A stretch of DNA of 64,000 bases from Guillardia theta CCMP2712 (lineage: Eukaryota; Cryptophyceae; Pyrenomonadales; Geminigeraceae): positions 162,158 through 226,157 of the forward strand of contig NW_005434650.1 of NCBI RefSeq assembly GCF_000315625.1, in the 5' to 3' direction. Below are positions 53,109 to 62,284 of the stretch, piece after piece. Both the position numbers and the translations under genes were made by a program. Numbering within the stretch: the stretch's first letter is position 1; every line of letters starts with the position of its first letter. The notes beneath the pieces were generated by a model, which saw only the letters and a list, made by a program, of their open reading frames with translations, was not told the origin of the DNA and made no database searches.

Positions 53109-56100
53109 ATGAAACGCGAAGACCCTGAAAGCGACCTGACGAACATCCTGCAGAGCTCCCTGCTGACGTATCAGTCTCCTCCTTCCTCTCCAAGAGAGAA
53201 GGAAGGGGACTTCGCCGGAAAGATCAGACAGGTGGCTTCTCGCTTCCTGGATTTCACAGGGTTGCCGCTTATGTTTGCACATGAAGTGGAACATGCTGGA
53301 AGGAATGCAAACAAATCCGTAGAGGTCGCAACCCCTCCTTTGCATCTTGAAAGCTCGGAACAGAGACACAAAGAGCGACAAACCTCTGAGGCAGAGATCA
53401 AGTTGAGGAACAGCTTGTTGCTATGCATCGTCAGGTTGTACTTCCGAAGATGGGAAGAGTTCTGTGAAAATGGGGGCGACGACGTGGAGGCTTCAGGGCA
53501 GCAACAGGGGAAGAGAAGCATGTATGCCAAGGCGAGGAGGATCCAAGACGCTCGTCCTGCTGCGCTTCAAGAAGAAGTGCTGGAGGGATGTAAGTCGATC
53601 AAGACCTTGCACCAGGAGCTCGCAACGTGCAGGCATGCAGCTGAAGACCTCGCGCATGATGATAGCGCGGATGCTGCATCTAGATCGCCCTTGAGTGCGT
53701 GCGAGCGTGAACCCGATCAGTTTTCTCCTCCAAGTTTGAAAGTTCACGAGGACATGGAAAGGCAGGATGTCAGTGCAGGGACGGCAGTGCCTCTGATCGA
53801 TTACGCTTGTCTCCTGGCTCCCAACAGAGAGAAACTCGCGCTCAGAGCTCCTGGTGCGTCTGCGTCGCCGTTGCTGGATGCCGGAGACAACAGCATAGAG
53901 AGCCCTCCTTGCATGATCGACTATGCTTCGCTCATCTCCTGCAAGTTTGAGACCTCCGTGCCTTCCTCTTCCTTGCTACCAGCGAGCCCGGGGGATCTAG
54001 AGGATGAGAATGATGCAGAGCTTCCTTCCATCGACTACCATTCGCTGATCCACAGCAAGATGCAGAACCTTCAAGACCTGGATGACATGGAGAGACATGG
54101 CATGGAAGACATGGAGAGACATGGCATGGAAGACATGGAGAGACATGGCATGGAAGACATGGAGAGACATGGCATGGAAGACATGGAGAGACATGGCATG
54201 GAAGACATGGAGAGACATGGCATGGAAGACATGGAGAGACATGGCATGGAAGACATGGAGAGACATGGCATGGAAGACATGGAGAGACATGGCATGGAAG
54301 ACATGGAGAGACATGGCATGGAGGGCATGGCGAGACATGGCATGGAGGGCATGGCGAGACATGGCATGGAAGACATGGCGAGACATGGCATGGAAGACAT
54401 GGAGAGACATGGCATGGAAGACATGGAGAGACATGGCATGGAGGACATGGAGAGACATGGCATGGAGGGCATGGCGAGACATGGCATGGAAGACATGGAG
54501 AGACATGGCATGGAAGACATGGCGAGACATGGCATGGAAGACATGGAGAGACATGGCATGGAGGGCATGGCGAGACATGGCATGGAAGACATGGAGAGAC
54601 ATGGCATGGCAGCCAACCCCCCTAATGACATGTTTCACTATGATGCAATTGATCTTGAATTGATTGGCGCTCGAGACATGGTTTCGTCTCATCACATCGC
54701 TTATGCGGATGGCGACGAATCCTTGGAGTGCGGGGTCAGTCTGACCGAGATGCAGAGGAGCGTGACGTTGCTGAACAGAAGGGCTTTGTGCTCGTCTTTC
54801 TGTGCATGGGTTGAATCTCAGAAGAGAGATAAGGCCCTCAGCAAGATGGTTAGTGACGGCAGGTGCAAGCTTGACAGAGACAACCAGAGGCTTTCTTTCT
54901 TGTGCCTAAAACGCGAACACGATCGACGAAAGGATCTCGAGGCGACTGTTTCTACTCTCACTTCAGAACGAGCTAGGTCGTTGGCAACAGGCTGCCTGCA
55001 GGCTTGGAGCATGTTGTCTATCGTGACTCGATGTGTAGCTCATCTCCGGCAAGACAAAGACTTGCAGCTCTTGCAGCTCGCGGTCGACTTGTGGTGGCGG
55101 GTGACCAAGAGGGCGTCAAGAAACGCTCAGCGGGTGAATGAGCGCCAGGAGAAGTTTCTGCTGCATGTCTTCCTTCAATGGAATTCAGCCGCTTTGCGTA
55201 TCGCCAGCCTGCAGCGTCGCCTGAGACTCGCGACCAACAGAAGACTTCGCGCGAGCTGTCGCAAGTCGTTGGAGTGTTTCAGCAGGAACTCTTTCCTTGA
55301 GCAGAGGAAGGGCAAGTGCTTGGAGGTCGCCCGGCTTCAGTCTCTTTCTCGGTTCTTGTCGGCATGGTCGCTGGTGCATCAGCTCTCTCTCGAGTGTCTG
55401 GTAATGCAAGTCAAGGCGGCGACGACGCAGCACCAGCAAGACGCTGAGGTTCTCCAGCTTCTCAGAAGATGCCACGGAGATGTTGAAGTCGCCATCCGCC
55501 GCAAACAAGCTGAAGACGTTGAGAGGATCAGCAAGGCCGTTGGAGTGAGCGAAGCCATGGCAGCAAGCTTGCTGCAGCACGCGATGGGAGATGCCGGAGA
55601 AGCGATCTTGATCGCTCACGAGGCCGAGAAGACCGAGTTGGCTTGTTCTCACTTCGCCAAGCGGAGCAAATTCAAAGTGATACACGCGCTTAAAATGGTG
55701 CGAGAGAGAGAATGCGATTTGTCCTTGAAGCAAGCTGCGCTCCAAGACCAACACACCTTCTACCAGATGTTCACGGCCATGAGCTGCTGGCGGAAACTTC
55801 GAAGCGTCAACCTTCACTCATTGAAGAATGAGCTTGAACTCAATGAGCAATCCCTGTTCATTGATATGGCTGTACATTTCTGGGAATGGAGAATGCAGTG
55901 CAAGTGGAAGCTGAGAATGAAGAGTTGGATGCTAGAGCTTGAAGAGAGCCGATACTTCAAATCCCTGTCTCAACATCTTTCTCGCTGGACGCACTACAAG
56001 CAGCACAAGAGATGGTTGAAGGATGCGGTTGACATCTCAGTCAGAACTAGAGACTCTGCCTTGCTGCGGACATGGCTTGTGCATAGGTGGAAGCGGCATG

Positions 56101-57836
56101 TTGACGTGAAGCTCTACCAAAGCGTCGCTTTCCCAACGATTGAGAGGAGGATAGCGGACAATCAGAGTAGAGGCTTGAAGGCTGCAGCCATTGCTGCCTG
56201 GAGTTGGCTCGTGTGCTGGAGGAAGACGCGAGAGTTCTGCTCGCAAGTGACGGAAGAGATGAAGATGTTTGCTTCGCTGTTTCTGACCAAGTGCGAGGGA
56301 GACGTGAAGAAGGCGGTAGCTTACGCCAACAAGGTCGATGAGGAGAAGAAGATGAGCAGTCTCAGTGAGAGAGCTGGTGGCAACCTCGCCTCTGACCTGT
56401 GCTTGGAAGCCGTGCAAGCCAGTCATGGTGACGTCGATCAGGCAGCTCAGTTTGTGTGGTTGCAGGAAGCCTGGCAGCGAGCAAGAGTGTTGGCGGCGTT
56501 GACAACAAGCAGCAGGGCGCTTGATCTGTGGAGAGACTTGTGCTATCAGCAGCGAGCCTCCCGTGTCTTCGTGTGGCATCGCAAGCTCAGCATGGAGCGC
56601 CGATGTCTTGCGGGTTGGCGGGAGAGGTGGAGGGTCAAGGCTGGGAGGAGCCAGCAGCTGAGGAGGTTGGTCTGGCGGCGGGAGGTGAGTAGCTGCTGGC
56701 GCGGCTGGATGGCGACGGTGCGATGCCGGCAGGGCGAGCTGAGAGTGTACGAGCTGGCGATGGACATGTGGAGCCGAAAAGTCTCGCCCGGCATGCTAGT
56801 GAGGGCACCTGACGCCCCCAGTCAGGTGGCTGCTCGGGTCTGCCAGCTCCGTGTGCTGCTTCGCGTGTCGCGTCTCGTTCGCCGGTGGAGTGACCTTGCC
56901 AAGTCGGTAGGATGGGAGAAGAAGCGTGCTCGAGGCGTGCTGTCGGTGCTGCTCACCATGAAGCTCTCGGCCGCCCTGTCCAAGTGGATCTCGACTGTGC
57001 GCAGGCGTCAGCTTGCCGTTCATAACGGCATCGCCGTCGCCACCATGCGCGTACGTCGTCTCGCCGCCAGTCACTTGAGAGCTTGGGCTCGCCTCTCGTC
57101 CGTCGCTTGTCTTAGAGCCAAGCAGCAGCATGCCGTCTCTCTGCGAGCTCTGTCGGCCTTGGCTGATCGCGCTCGCGTCCGAAGAGCGTTGCGCGAGCAC
57201 GCAAGCTCAGTAGCTGCGAGCCATCGCAGACGTGTGCTTGCTCGCTGCTTGATGGGATGGGATGAGGAGAAGGTGAGGCTGATGCTGCAGAAGCAGCAGC
57301 GCAAGGCGGCAGATCTTCTCGGTACTGAGTTGAGTGACTCGCGCGGGTTAGAGCTGCTGCGATCGACGCTGGACGCATGGCGAGACACGCTTGAGGAGCA
57401 GCGAGAGACAGTGTTGGAGCTCGTGCGGGCGAGCAGGAGGAGGCGGGTCAAGTCGGCGCTAGAAGGATTCAAGGCCTGCCTGTTCTTGGAGAGAAGAGGA
57501 TTCAACTTGACGCTCTTCGTGGTGACATGGAGAGCTGAGGCTGAGAGGAGGAAGCGAATCCGGATGAGGATAGAGGAGATGGGGCGATGTCAGAGGCTGG
57601 CTCTGTTGGAAACCTTCACTAGCGAATGGCTCCGTGTCTCCGCTGCTCTCCGTATCCTCATGGCAAGCAGCAAGCGAAGCAGGCTTCTCGTGTGCTTCGG
57701 AGGGTTGAAGGAAAGGACGAGATGGCGGAGAAAGCTCAAGGGAGACGCGCACACGCGAGCAGTTGAGCTTGGAGAAGAAGCCTTTGCGCAATGGAAGAAG
57801 CAACGAGACGAAGAGAAGAGGGAGGATGAAGAATAG
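53109..57836 (+). CDS. SFI1-like centrin-binding repeat protein
   Basis: One uninterrupted frame of about 1,575 codons from ATG 53109, the longest exon in the window. The N-terminal third is acidic and repeats a short motif (PLIDYACLLAPN, CMIDYASLISCKF, SIDYHSLIHSKM). It is followed by about 22 copies of an 8-residue unit MERHGMED (54087-54609). The C-terminal two thirds is helical with regularly spaced Trp and Arg (ARSLATGCLQAWSML, LLHVFLQWNSAALRIASLQR, ALDLWRDLCYQQRASRVF, SCWRGWMATVRCRQGELRV). This fits the SFI1 centrin-binding repeat A-x3-L-x2-W-x(n)-R. SFI1 proteins form long filaments with centrin at spindle poles and basal bodies. Two segments around 55440-55640 and 56260-56480 (GVSEAMAASLLQHAMGDAGE) look UBA-like. 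A centrosomal or basal-body role is inferred. Confidence 0.75.
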   Translation: MKREDPESDLTNILQSSLLTYQSPPSSPREKEGDFAGKIRQVASRFLDFTGLPLMFAHEVEHAGRNANKSVEVATPPLHLESSEQRHKERQTSEAEIKLRNSLLLCIVRLYFRRWEEFCENGGDDVEASGQQQGKRSMYAKARRIQDARPAALQEEVLEGCKSIKTLHQELATCRHAAEDLAHDDSADAASRSPLSACEREPDQFSPPSLKVHEDMERQDVSAGTAVPLIDYACLLAPNREKLALRAPGASASPLLDAGDNSIESPPCMIDYASLISCKFETSVPSSSLLPASPGDLEDENDAELPSIDYHSLIHSKMQNLQDLDDMERHGMEDMERHGMEDMERHGMEDMERHGMEDMERHGMEDMERHGMEDMERHGMEDMERHGMEDMERHGMEDMERHGMEGMARHGMEGMARHGMEDMARHGMEDMERHGMEDMERHGMEDMERHGMEGMARHGMEDMERHGMEDMARHGMEDMERHGMEGMARHGMEDMERHGMAANPPNDMFHYDAIDLELIGARDMVSSHHIAYADGDESLECGVSLTEMQRSVTLLNRRALCSSFCAWVESQKRDKALSKMVSDGRCKLDRDNQRLSFLCLKREHDRRKDLEATVSTLTSERARSLATGCLQAWSMLSIVTRCVAHLRQDKDLQLLQLAVDLWWRVTKRASRNAQRVNERQEKFLLHVFLQWNSAALRIASLQRRLRLATNRRLRASCRKSLECFSRNSFLEQRKGKCLEVARLQSLSRFLSAWSLVHQLSLECLVMQVKAATTQHQQDAEVLQLLRRCHGDVEVAIRRKQAEDVERISKAVGVSEAMAASLLQHAMGDAGEAILIAHEAEKTELACSHFAKRSKFKVIHALKMVRERECDLSLKQAALQDQHTFYQMFTAMSCWRKLRSVNLHSLKNELELNEQSLFIDMAVHFWEWRMQCKWKLRMKSWMLELEESRYFKSLSQHLSRWTHYKQHKRWLKDAVDISVRTRDSALLRTWLVHRWKRHVDVKLYQSVAFPTIERRIADNQSRGLKAAAIAAWSWLVCWRKTREFCSQVTEEMKMFASLFLTKCEGDVKKAVAYANKVDEEKKMSSLSERAGGNLASDLCLEAVQASHGDVDQAAQFVWLQEAWQRARVLAALTTSSRALDLWRDLCYQQRASRVFVWHRKLSMERRCLAGWRERWRVKAGRSQQLRRLVWRREVSSCWRGWMATVRCRQGELRVYELAMDMWSRKVSPGMLVRAPDAPSQVAARVCQLRVLLRVSRLVRRWSDLAKSVGWEKKRARGVLSVLLTMKLSAALSKWISTVRRRQLAVHNGIAVATMRVRRLAASHLRAWARLSSVACLRAKQQHAVSLRALSALADRARVRRALREHASSVAASHRRRVLARCLMGWDEEKVRLMLQKQQRKAADLLGTELSDSRGLELLRSTLDAWRDTLEEQRETVLELVRASRRRRVKSALEGFKACLFLERRGFNLTLFVVTWRAEAERRKRIRMRIEEMGRCQRLALLETFTSEWLRVSAALRILMASSKRSRLLVCFGGLKERTRWRRKLKGDAHTRAVELGEEAFAQWKKQRDEEKREDEE
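54087..54609 (+). repeat. 24-bp coding minisatellite (MERHGMED)
   Basis: About 22 copies of ATGGAGAGACATGGCATGGA plus AGAC, with two main variants (GCGAGA for GAGAGA; GGGC for AGAC). Unit length is a multiple of three, and the other plus frame and minus frames are also free of stops. Confidence 0.95.
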
Positions 57837-57918
57837 GATTGGGAGGAGCGATGGAGAAAGTGGAGGAGGATGTGAACATTCTTGAAATAATAACTTGCTT
57901 CGCCTCTATCTCGCTTTG

Positions 57919-59477
57919 TCAGACGTCCGCAAAGGGGGAGCGCAGGGTGAGAATGCCAGCGCGGTAGAGCTGAGCCAAGACGAAGAGGAGGACGCACTGG
58001 AGGTACGTGAGCCCACCTGTGAGCTGCAGAGAGTGAGTGCAAGTTATCAGACAGGAGGCATACCAGCGAGAGGAGTACGGCTGCCAGCATGCTGCTGAGG
58101 ACGAGTTGGAGGAAGAGGAGCGAGCTTGCGTGCAGGAGGAGGAAGTAGAGGAGGAACCCAGCAAGGAGAGCAAACTTGAAGCGCTTGCGGAGGAAGGCGG
58201 CGAAGAGATCCGAGTAGATAAAGACTTGGAGCAAACCGGTCAGATGCGAAACCTCAGACAGGCCGTGAAGCTTCTCGCCCTTTCTAATAGCCTTGTACAG
58301 CCATGAAATGGCATAAACTAGATCAGTCAATCAGTTCCTCCTCCTCCTCCTCCTCCTCCTCCTCCTCCTTCCCAAGGCTTGCGCCTCTCTCTTTTGTTCA
58401 CCGCCCTCCTCCACCTGCTCTGAAGGTTCCCCTAGAAACAAGGTGCAGCTCAAGCGCGAGGCTGTCCGCGGTCTCCACATCCCTGCTGCTCCTAACTCGC
58501 TTGCAAGTGAGAGAAGAGCGAACCTTGGCAGAGGAGCATGCTGCATCCAGAGCTGCGGGACAATCGCGAAGGCTTCGATGAAGAAGGAGGCGCGAGACAA
58601 GACGGGAGGAACATCCTGAAGGAGTTGAGAAGACGAGATGACGAGAAACATCGCTGACCTCCCACGGACTTTCAGAGATCTTTGTCTGCGTAGCGAAGTG
58701 GAAAACAACTGAGTGACTGTCATATTTGAGGCAACCGCCACCTCCCGCTACTTGATGCCATCACACAGGGCACCAGGACTTGCATCCAGTGCATGGAGTC
58801 TCGCCGATCTCTTCAGCCTCTGTCAGCCTGAGGAGGCGAGCAGTCGCATCACCTGTGGATTGGGGAGAAGAAACATTTGATGACAGCGCAGGCAGATCCC
58901 AGAAGCGGAAGAGCCTTGAGCAGGAAGACGTAGACGCCGTTGGACTTCCTGCATCCACCTTTCAGCTCCGGGGGCTTTACAGCACAAAGTTGACCTGTAC
59001 ATCGATACCAACGTGTTCAGCGACAGCTTGCGTTGCACCCAGAAAAACTTGACGGCCTGAGGTGACGTGTCAGCCTGTAGAGCATGGACCAGACAAGAAG
59101 TGGAGCGACATGGTACCTCAACGAGATCGCTTGTGTCGAGCAGGATGATGAAGTATCTGCCAAGACATTCGATTCTGCTGCACATTATCGAACGATCTCA
59201 CCTCAACAAAAGAGCGACAAAAAACAACATCTGAGAGTTCGTCGACACACCTTGATGCATGTCATCATCCTATCATCCTCTCTCTTCAGCAGTTACCGAG
59301 TTTGAGAGGACGAGGGTTCCCAAGCGCAATGAAGAGCATAGGATAGCTCCATAAGTGCAGCATCTGCTTGCCATCAACCACCACACAAGGCAACACGAGT
59401 ACTCGCTCACATCTCCCGTCAGTCTGACGTTTCGGATCGTCGACATCATCCTTAGATATCAACCTTGCAAATTCCAA
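57919..59477 (-). CDS. KDEL-receptor-like (ERD2 family) membrane protein
   Basis: Short exons on the minus strand fit ERD2 order. GVSTNSQMLFFVALLLR joins over a 45-nt intron to YFIILLDTSDLVE, then AVKFFWVQRKLSLNTLVSMY, GVYVFLLKALPLLGSACAVI, SFFIEAFAIVPQLWMQHA, VETADSLALELH and LVYAISWLYKAIRKGEK. GLLQVFIYSDLFAAFLRKR follows. These match the human stretches GISGKSQVLF, RYLDLF, YLESVAILPQLFM, GEAETITSHYLFALG, YRTLYLFNWIWRY and GLVQTVLYCDFFYLYI. ERD2 proteins are seven-helix Golgi receptors that return H/KDEL proteins to the ER. Unusually, the frame goes on for two or three more hydrophobic segments (FALLAGFLLYFLLLHASSLL; YLQCVLLFVLAQLYRAGIL) before stopping at 57919. The first helix and start codon are not fixed; 59477 is an outer limit. 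Confidence 0.7.
58336..58369 (+). repeat. CTC trinucleotide run
   Basis: Eleven CCT/CTC units in an intron of the ERD2-like gene. Confidence 0.9.
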
Positions 59478-60322
59478 CGGATGTGCATAAACGTCCTGCT
59501 GCCAGTATGTTCACCTTGACAAACGAATGCCCCTCTCCCCACCCTTTCTTACTGGCTCTTGCTGTTTCAGTGTTCCTGTTGCTGTCTATACAACTTCCTA
59601 TCTATCCATCGGTCTCTGCATGTCTCCTCTTTCCTCTTTCCTTTTTCCTGTCTTGAGATCCCTTCTTTCCCTCGCTTGTTCTCTAGTTCTCTGCCACCTT
59701 CTGTTTCTCCTTTCTCCTTCTTCTTCTTCCTTCTCCGCTGTTTCTCTTTCTTCTCTTCTTCTCTTCTTCTCTCTTCTCTTCTCTTCTCTTCTTTTTCTCT
59801 TTTTCTCTTCTTCTCTTCTCTTCCCTTCTTCTCCTCTTCTTCTCTTCTTCTCCTCTTCTTCTCTTCTTTTTCTCTTCTTCTCTTCTTCTTCTTCTCTTCT
59901 CTTCTCTTCTCTTCTCTTCTCTTCTTCTTCTCTTCTCTTCTTCTTCTCTTCTTCTCTTCTTCTCTTCTTCTTCTCTTCTCTTCTCTTTCTCTTCTCTTCT
60001 TCTTCTTCTCTTCATCTTCTTCTCTTCTCTTCTCTTCTCTTCTCTTCTCTTCCTTTCGTTCCTTTGATCCTGCCATTGATCCTGCAGCCTCCACATGGCG
60101 AAAGCGATGGGGCGGGCTCAGATCCTTTCTACAGCTTTTATTGACTGAACCTTTCAGTTACTTGGACGGGCGCTGGGGCAGGCCCGGGCCGGATGGGAAG
60201 GAGGGGGATGATAGTTCACGTGCGTCCCAGTTCCACCAGGGGTTGAGTACCCCTCCTCTTACCCTTTAAATCACCCCTCCTCCCTCCTCCAGTCACATCT
60301 ACTCCCCAGGTATTGTAGCGCC
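59478..60322. other. Intergenic region with a 320-bp polypyrimidine tract
   Basis: 59736-60057 is almost pure C/T, mainly TTCTC/CTTCT units. Then GC-rich sequence and TACCCC-type motifs (GAGTACCCCTCC, CTACTCCCC at 60247-60310) precede the SET gene. Long open frames over the tract are compositional. Confidence 0.8.
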
Positions 60323-60948
60323 ATGTTGGCCAGGACAGCGAAGATGTGCATGCCGGCGGTGAGACAGGCGTGTCGACGACAGTTTTCCTCATTCAAGGAC
60401 AACGGGAGCAAGATCTTCTGCAGCAAAGTGATCGTTAAGGGTGACAACCATGGCGGTGATGGCGCTTTTGCTGCTTGCGACATCAAACAAGGCGAGCTGG
60501 TCGAACGAGGAATTGTGCGGAGAATTCCAGGGCTTGATGGGATGAAGAACCCCTATGTCTTCACCTGGAGCGACGATGTGCCTAATCATGTCTGGGCCAT
60601 AGGTAGAATCTTTCGATTGGTCACTGTATCAGGATGACGTAATTTATATGGCAGGGTCGGGGTGTGCCACATTCTATAACACTTCTTACGATCCCAACAC
60701 GTCAATGAAGAGATTTTTTGACGAGGACAGGTCTATCAAGAGATATGGACTATGAAAGGCGCATGTAACACTTTGACTTGTTTTTATCAGGTTTGAAATT
60801 TTTGCGATCAAAGACATCAAGGAGGGAGAGGTACGTGTATGAAGGCTCAAAGACATGTTCTGATGGCTGAATGCAGGAGCTCACGCACACATACAAGAGC
60901 AAGAAATGGAGGACATGCTTTGTAGATGACGAGCGACTGCATAAGTGA
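60323..60948 (+). CDS. SET-domain protein
   Basis: Four exons: 60323 to about 60602, 60654-60730, 60792-60829 and 60877-60948, with good splice sites. The protein begins MLARTAKMCMPAVRQACRRQ, basic and free of acids like a mitochondrial or plastid transit peptide. The SET core follows: GGDGAFAACDIKQGELVERG, then the split motif HVWAIG-SGCATFYNTSYDPN (the N-H/Y-S-x2-PN cofactor motif) and FEIFAIKDIKEGE-ELTHTYK (GEELTxxY). SET proteins transfer methyl groups to lysines of histones or other proteins. At about 155 residues this is close to a minimal SET domain, without post-SET cysteines. A non-histone target, perhaps in an organelle, is possible. TACCCC motifs lie within 80 bp upstream. Confidence 0.82.
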
Positions 60949-62284
60949 AGGACCCAGAGTCAGCAGCAGGACATATTCACAGTTACCACACTTCATCGCT
61001 GCTTGCTGTTTTTTTTTGTGTGGCTTTGTTGCCCAGGACTCTCAAGTGTTTGAGGTCAAGCTCACTCAGATTATGATTGGTTGCAACGCAATTTTCCTGA
61101 ATCCTTTTCGTCTCATTCGATAAAGCCAGAGATCTTGAGACGATGCGATCGATTGAAAGTGGAACTACAGGGAAGAGAAGGCGAACGAGGGCAAGAGGAG
61201 GCCGAGACAATAGACACGATGCCCCCACACAATTGTTTGCCATCCTGCATTCCTGCCTGTGTCTCTCAGTGTCGTTCCCCGCCCATCTCTGCCTGAGTCT
61301 TGATTATAGCTTGCGGGACACAGATGTCTCCCGGCTGTTCTCAATGATCAGAGAGAGAGGAAGGATGTGCTGGAGGAGGGGACAGGAAGGATGTGCTAGA
61401 GGAGGAGAGAGGAAGGATGTGCTAGAGGAGGAGAGAGGAAGGATGTGCTAGAGGAGGGGAGAGGAAGGATGTGCTAGAGGAGGGGAGAGGAAGGATGTGC
61501 TAGAGGAGGAGAGAGGAAGGATGTGCTAGAGGAGGAGAGAGGAAGGATGTGCTAGAGGAGGAGAGAGGAAGGATGTGCTAGAGGAGGGGAGAGGAAGGAT
61601 GTGCTAGAGGAGGAGAGAGGAAGGATGTGCTAGAGGAGGGGACAGGAAGGATTTCGTACTGCATGGTCGCACTGTTCTGTGCACTTTTGCCGTGCCTGTG
61701 CGTCTGCATGTCTTGTACCCCCTACCCCCTCATTGATCATCAAAACCACCCCTTGTCGATGGAACCTCGCCGACCGTCGCTAGTCAATTTCAATTAGGTA
61801 GCAGCAAGGAGAGGAGGGAGGGTAAGGGAGAGCGGTAGAGGAGGGTAGAAGAAGAGCGATAAGGGAAGAGAGGTAGAGGAGGGTAGAGGAAGAGCGATAA
61901 GGGAAGAGATGTAGAGGAGGGTAGAGGAAGAGCGATAGAGGACGAGAGGTAGAGGAGGGTAGAAGAAGAGCGATAGAGGACGAGAGGTAGAGGAGGGTAG
62001 AGGAAGAGCGATAGAGGACGAGAGGTAGAGGAGGGTAGAGGAAGAGCGGTACAGGAGGTTAGGGTAGAGGAGAGTTTATGTTCGAAGGAAGGGGGAGGGG
62101 GCGGGGATTCTGTAGAGCGGAGAAATACCGGAGGCTGGGAAAGAGAAGAAGGGAGAGGAAGCAATAGGAAGATGAAGGGGGTCAAGAAGAGATGACAAGG
62201 CGAGCGAAGAAGTGAGTCGTTTGACGGCAAGATCCCTAGAGGACAAGAGAGACGTTTGAGAGCGATCGAACCTTGTTGATTGAG
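60949..62284. other. Intergenic region with two minisatellites
   Basis: 61359-61652 holds about 11 copies of a 26-bp unit (AGGAAGGATGTGCTAGAGG plus AGGAGAG). 61846-62066 holds a second tandem array of about 37 bp (AGAGCGATAGAGGACGAG plus AGGTAGAGGAGGGTAGA). Between them (61715-61760) are TACCCC and CACCCC motifs. No gene recognised. Confidence 0.8.

Noticed and set aside
53997-54695. Minus-strand open frames of 186-232 codons made of MSLHVFHA and MPCLSMSS units
   Set aside because: Antisense shadow of the 24-bp coding repeat. The plus-strand frame extends on both sides into non-repetitive, SFI1-like coding sequence.
59559-60269. Long open frames on both strands (over 170 codons, Ser/Leu/Phe-rich on plus, Glu/Lys/Arg-rich on minus)
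   Set aside because: They are by-products of the polypyrimidine tract: all frames lack stops because the units contain none. There is no domain, splice or start context.
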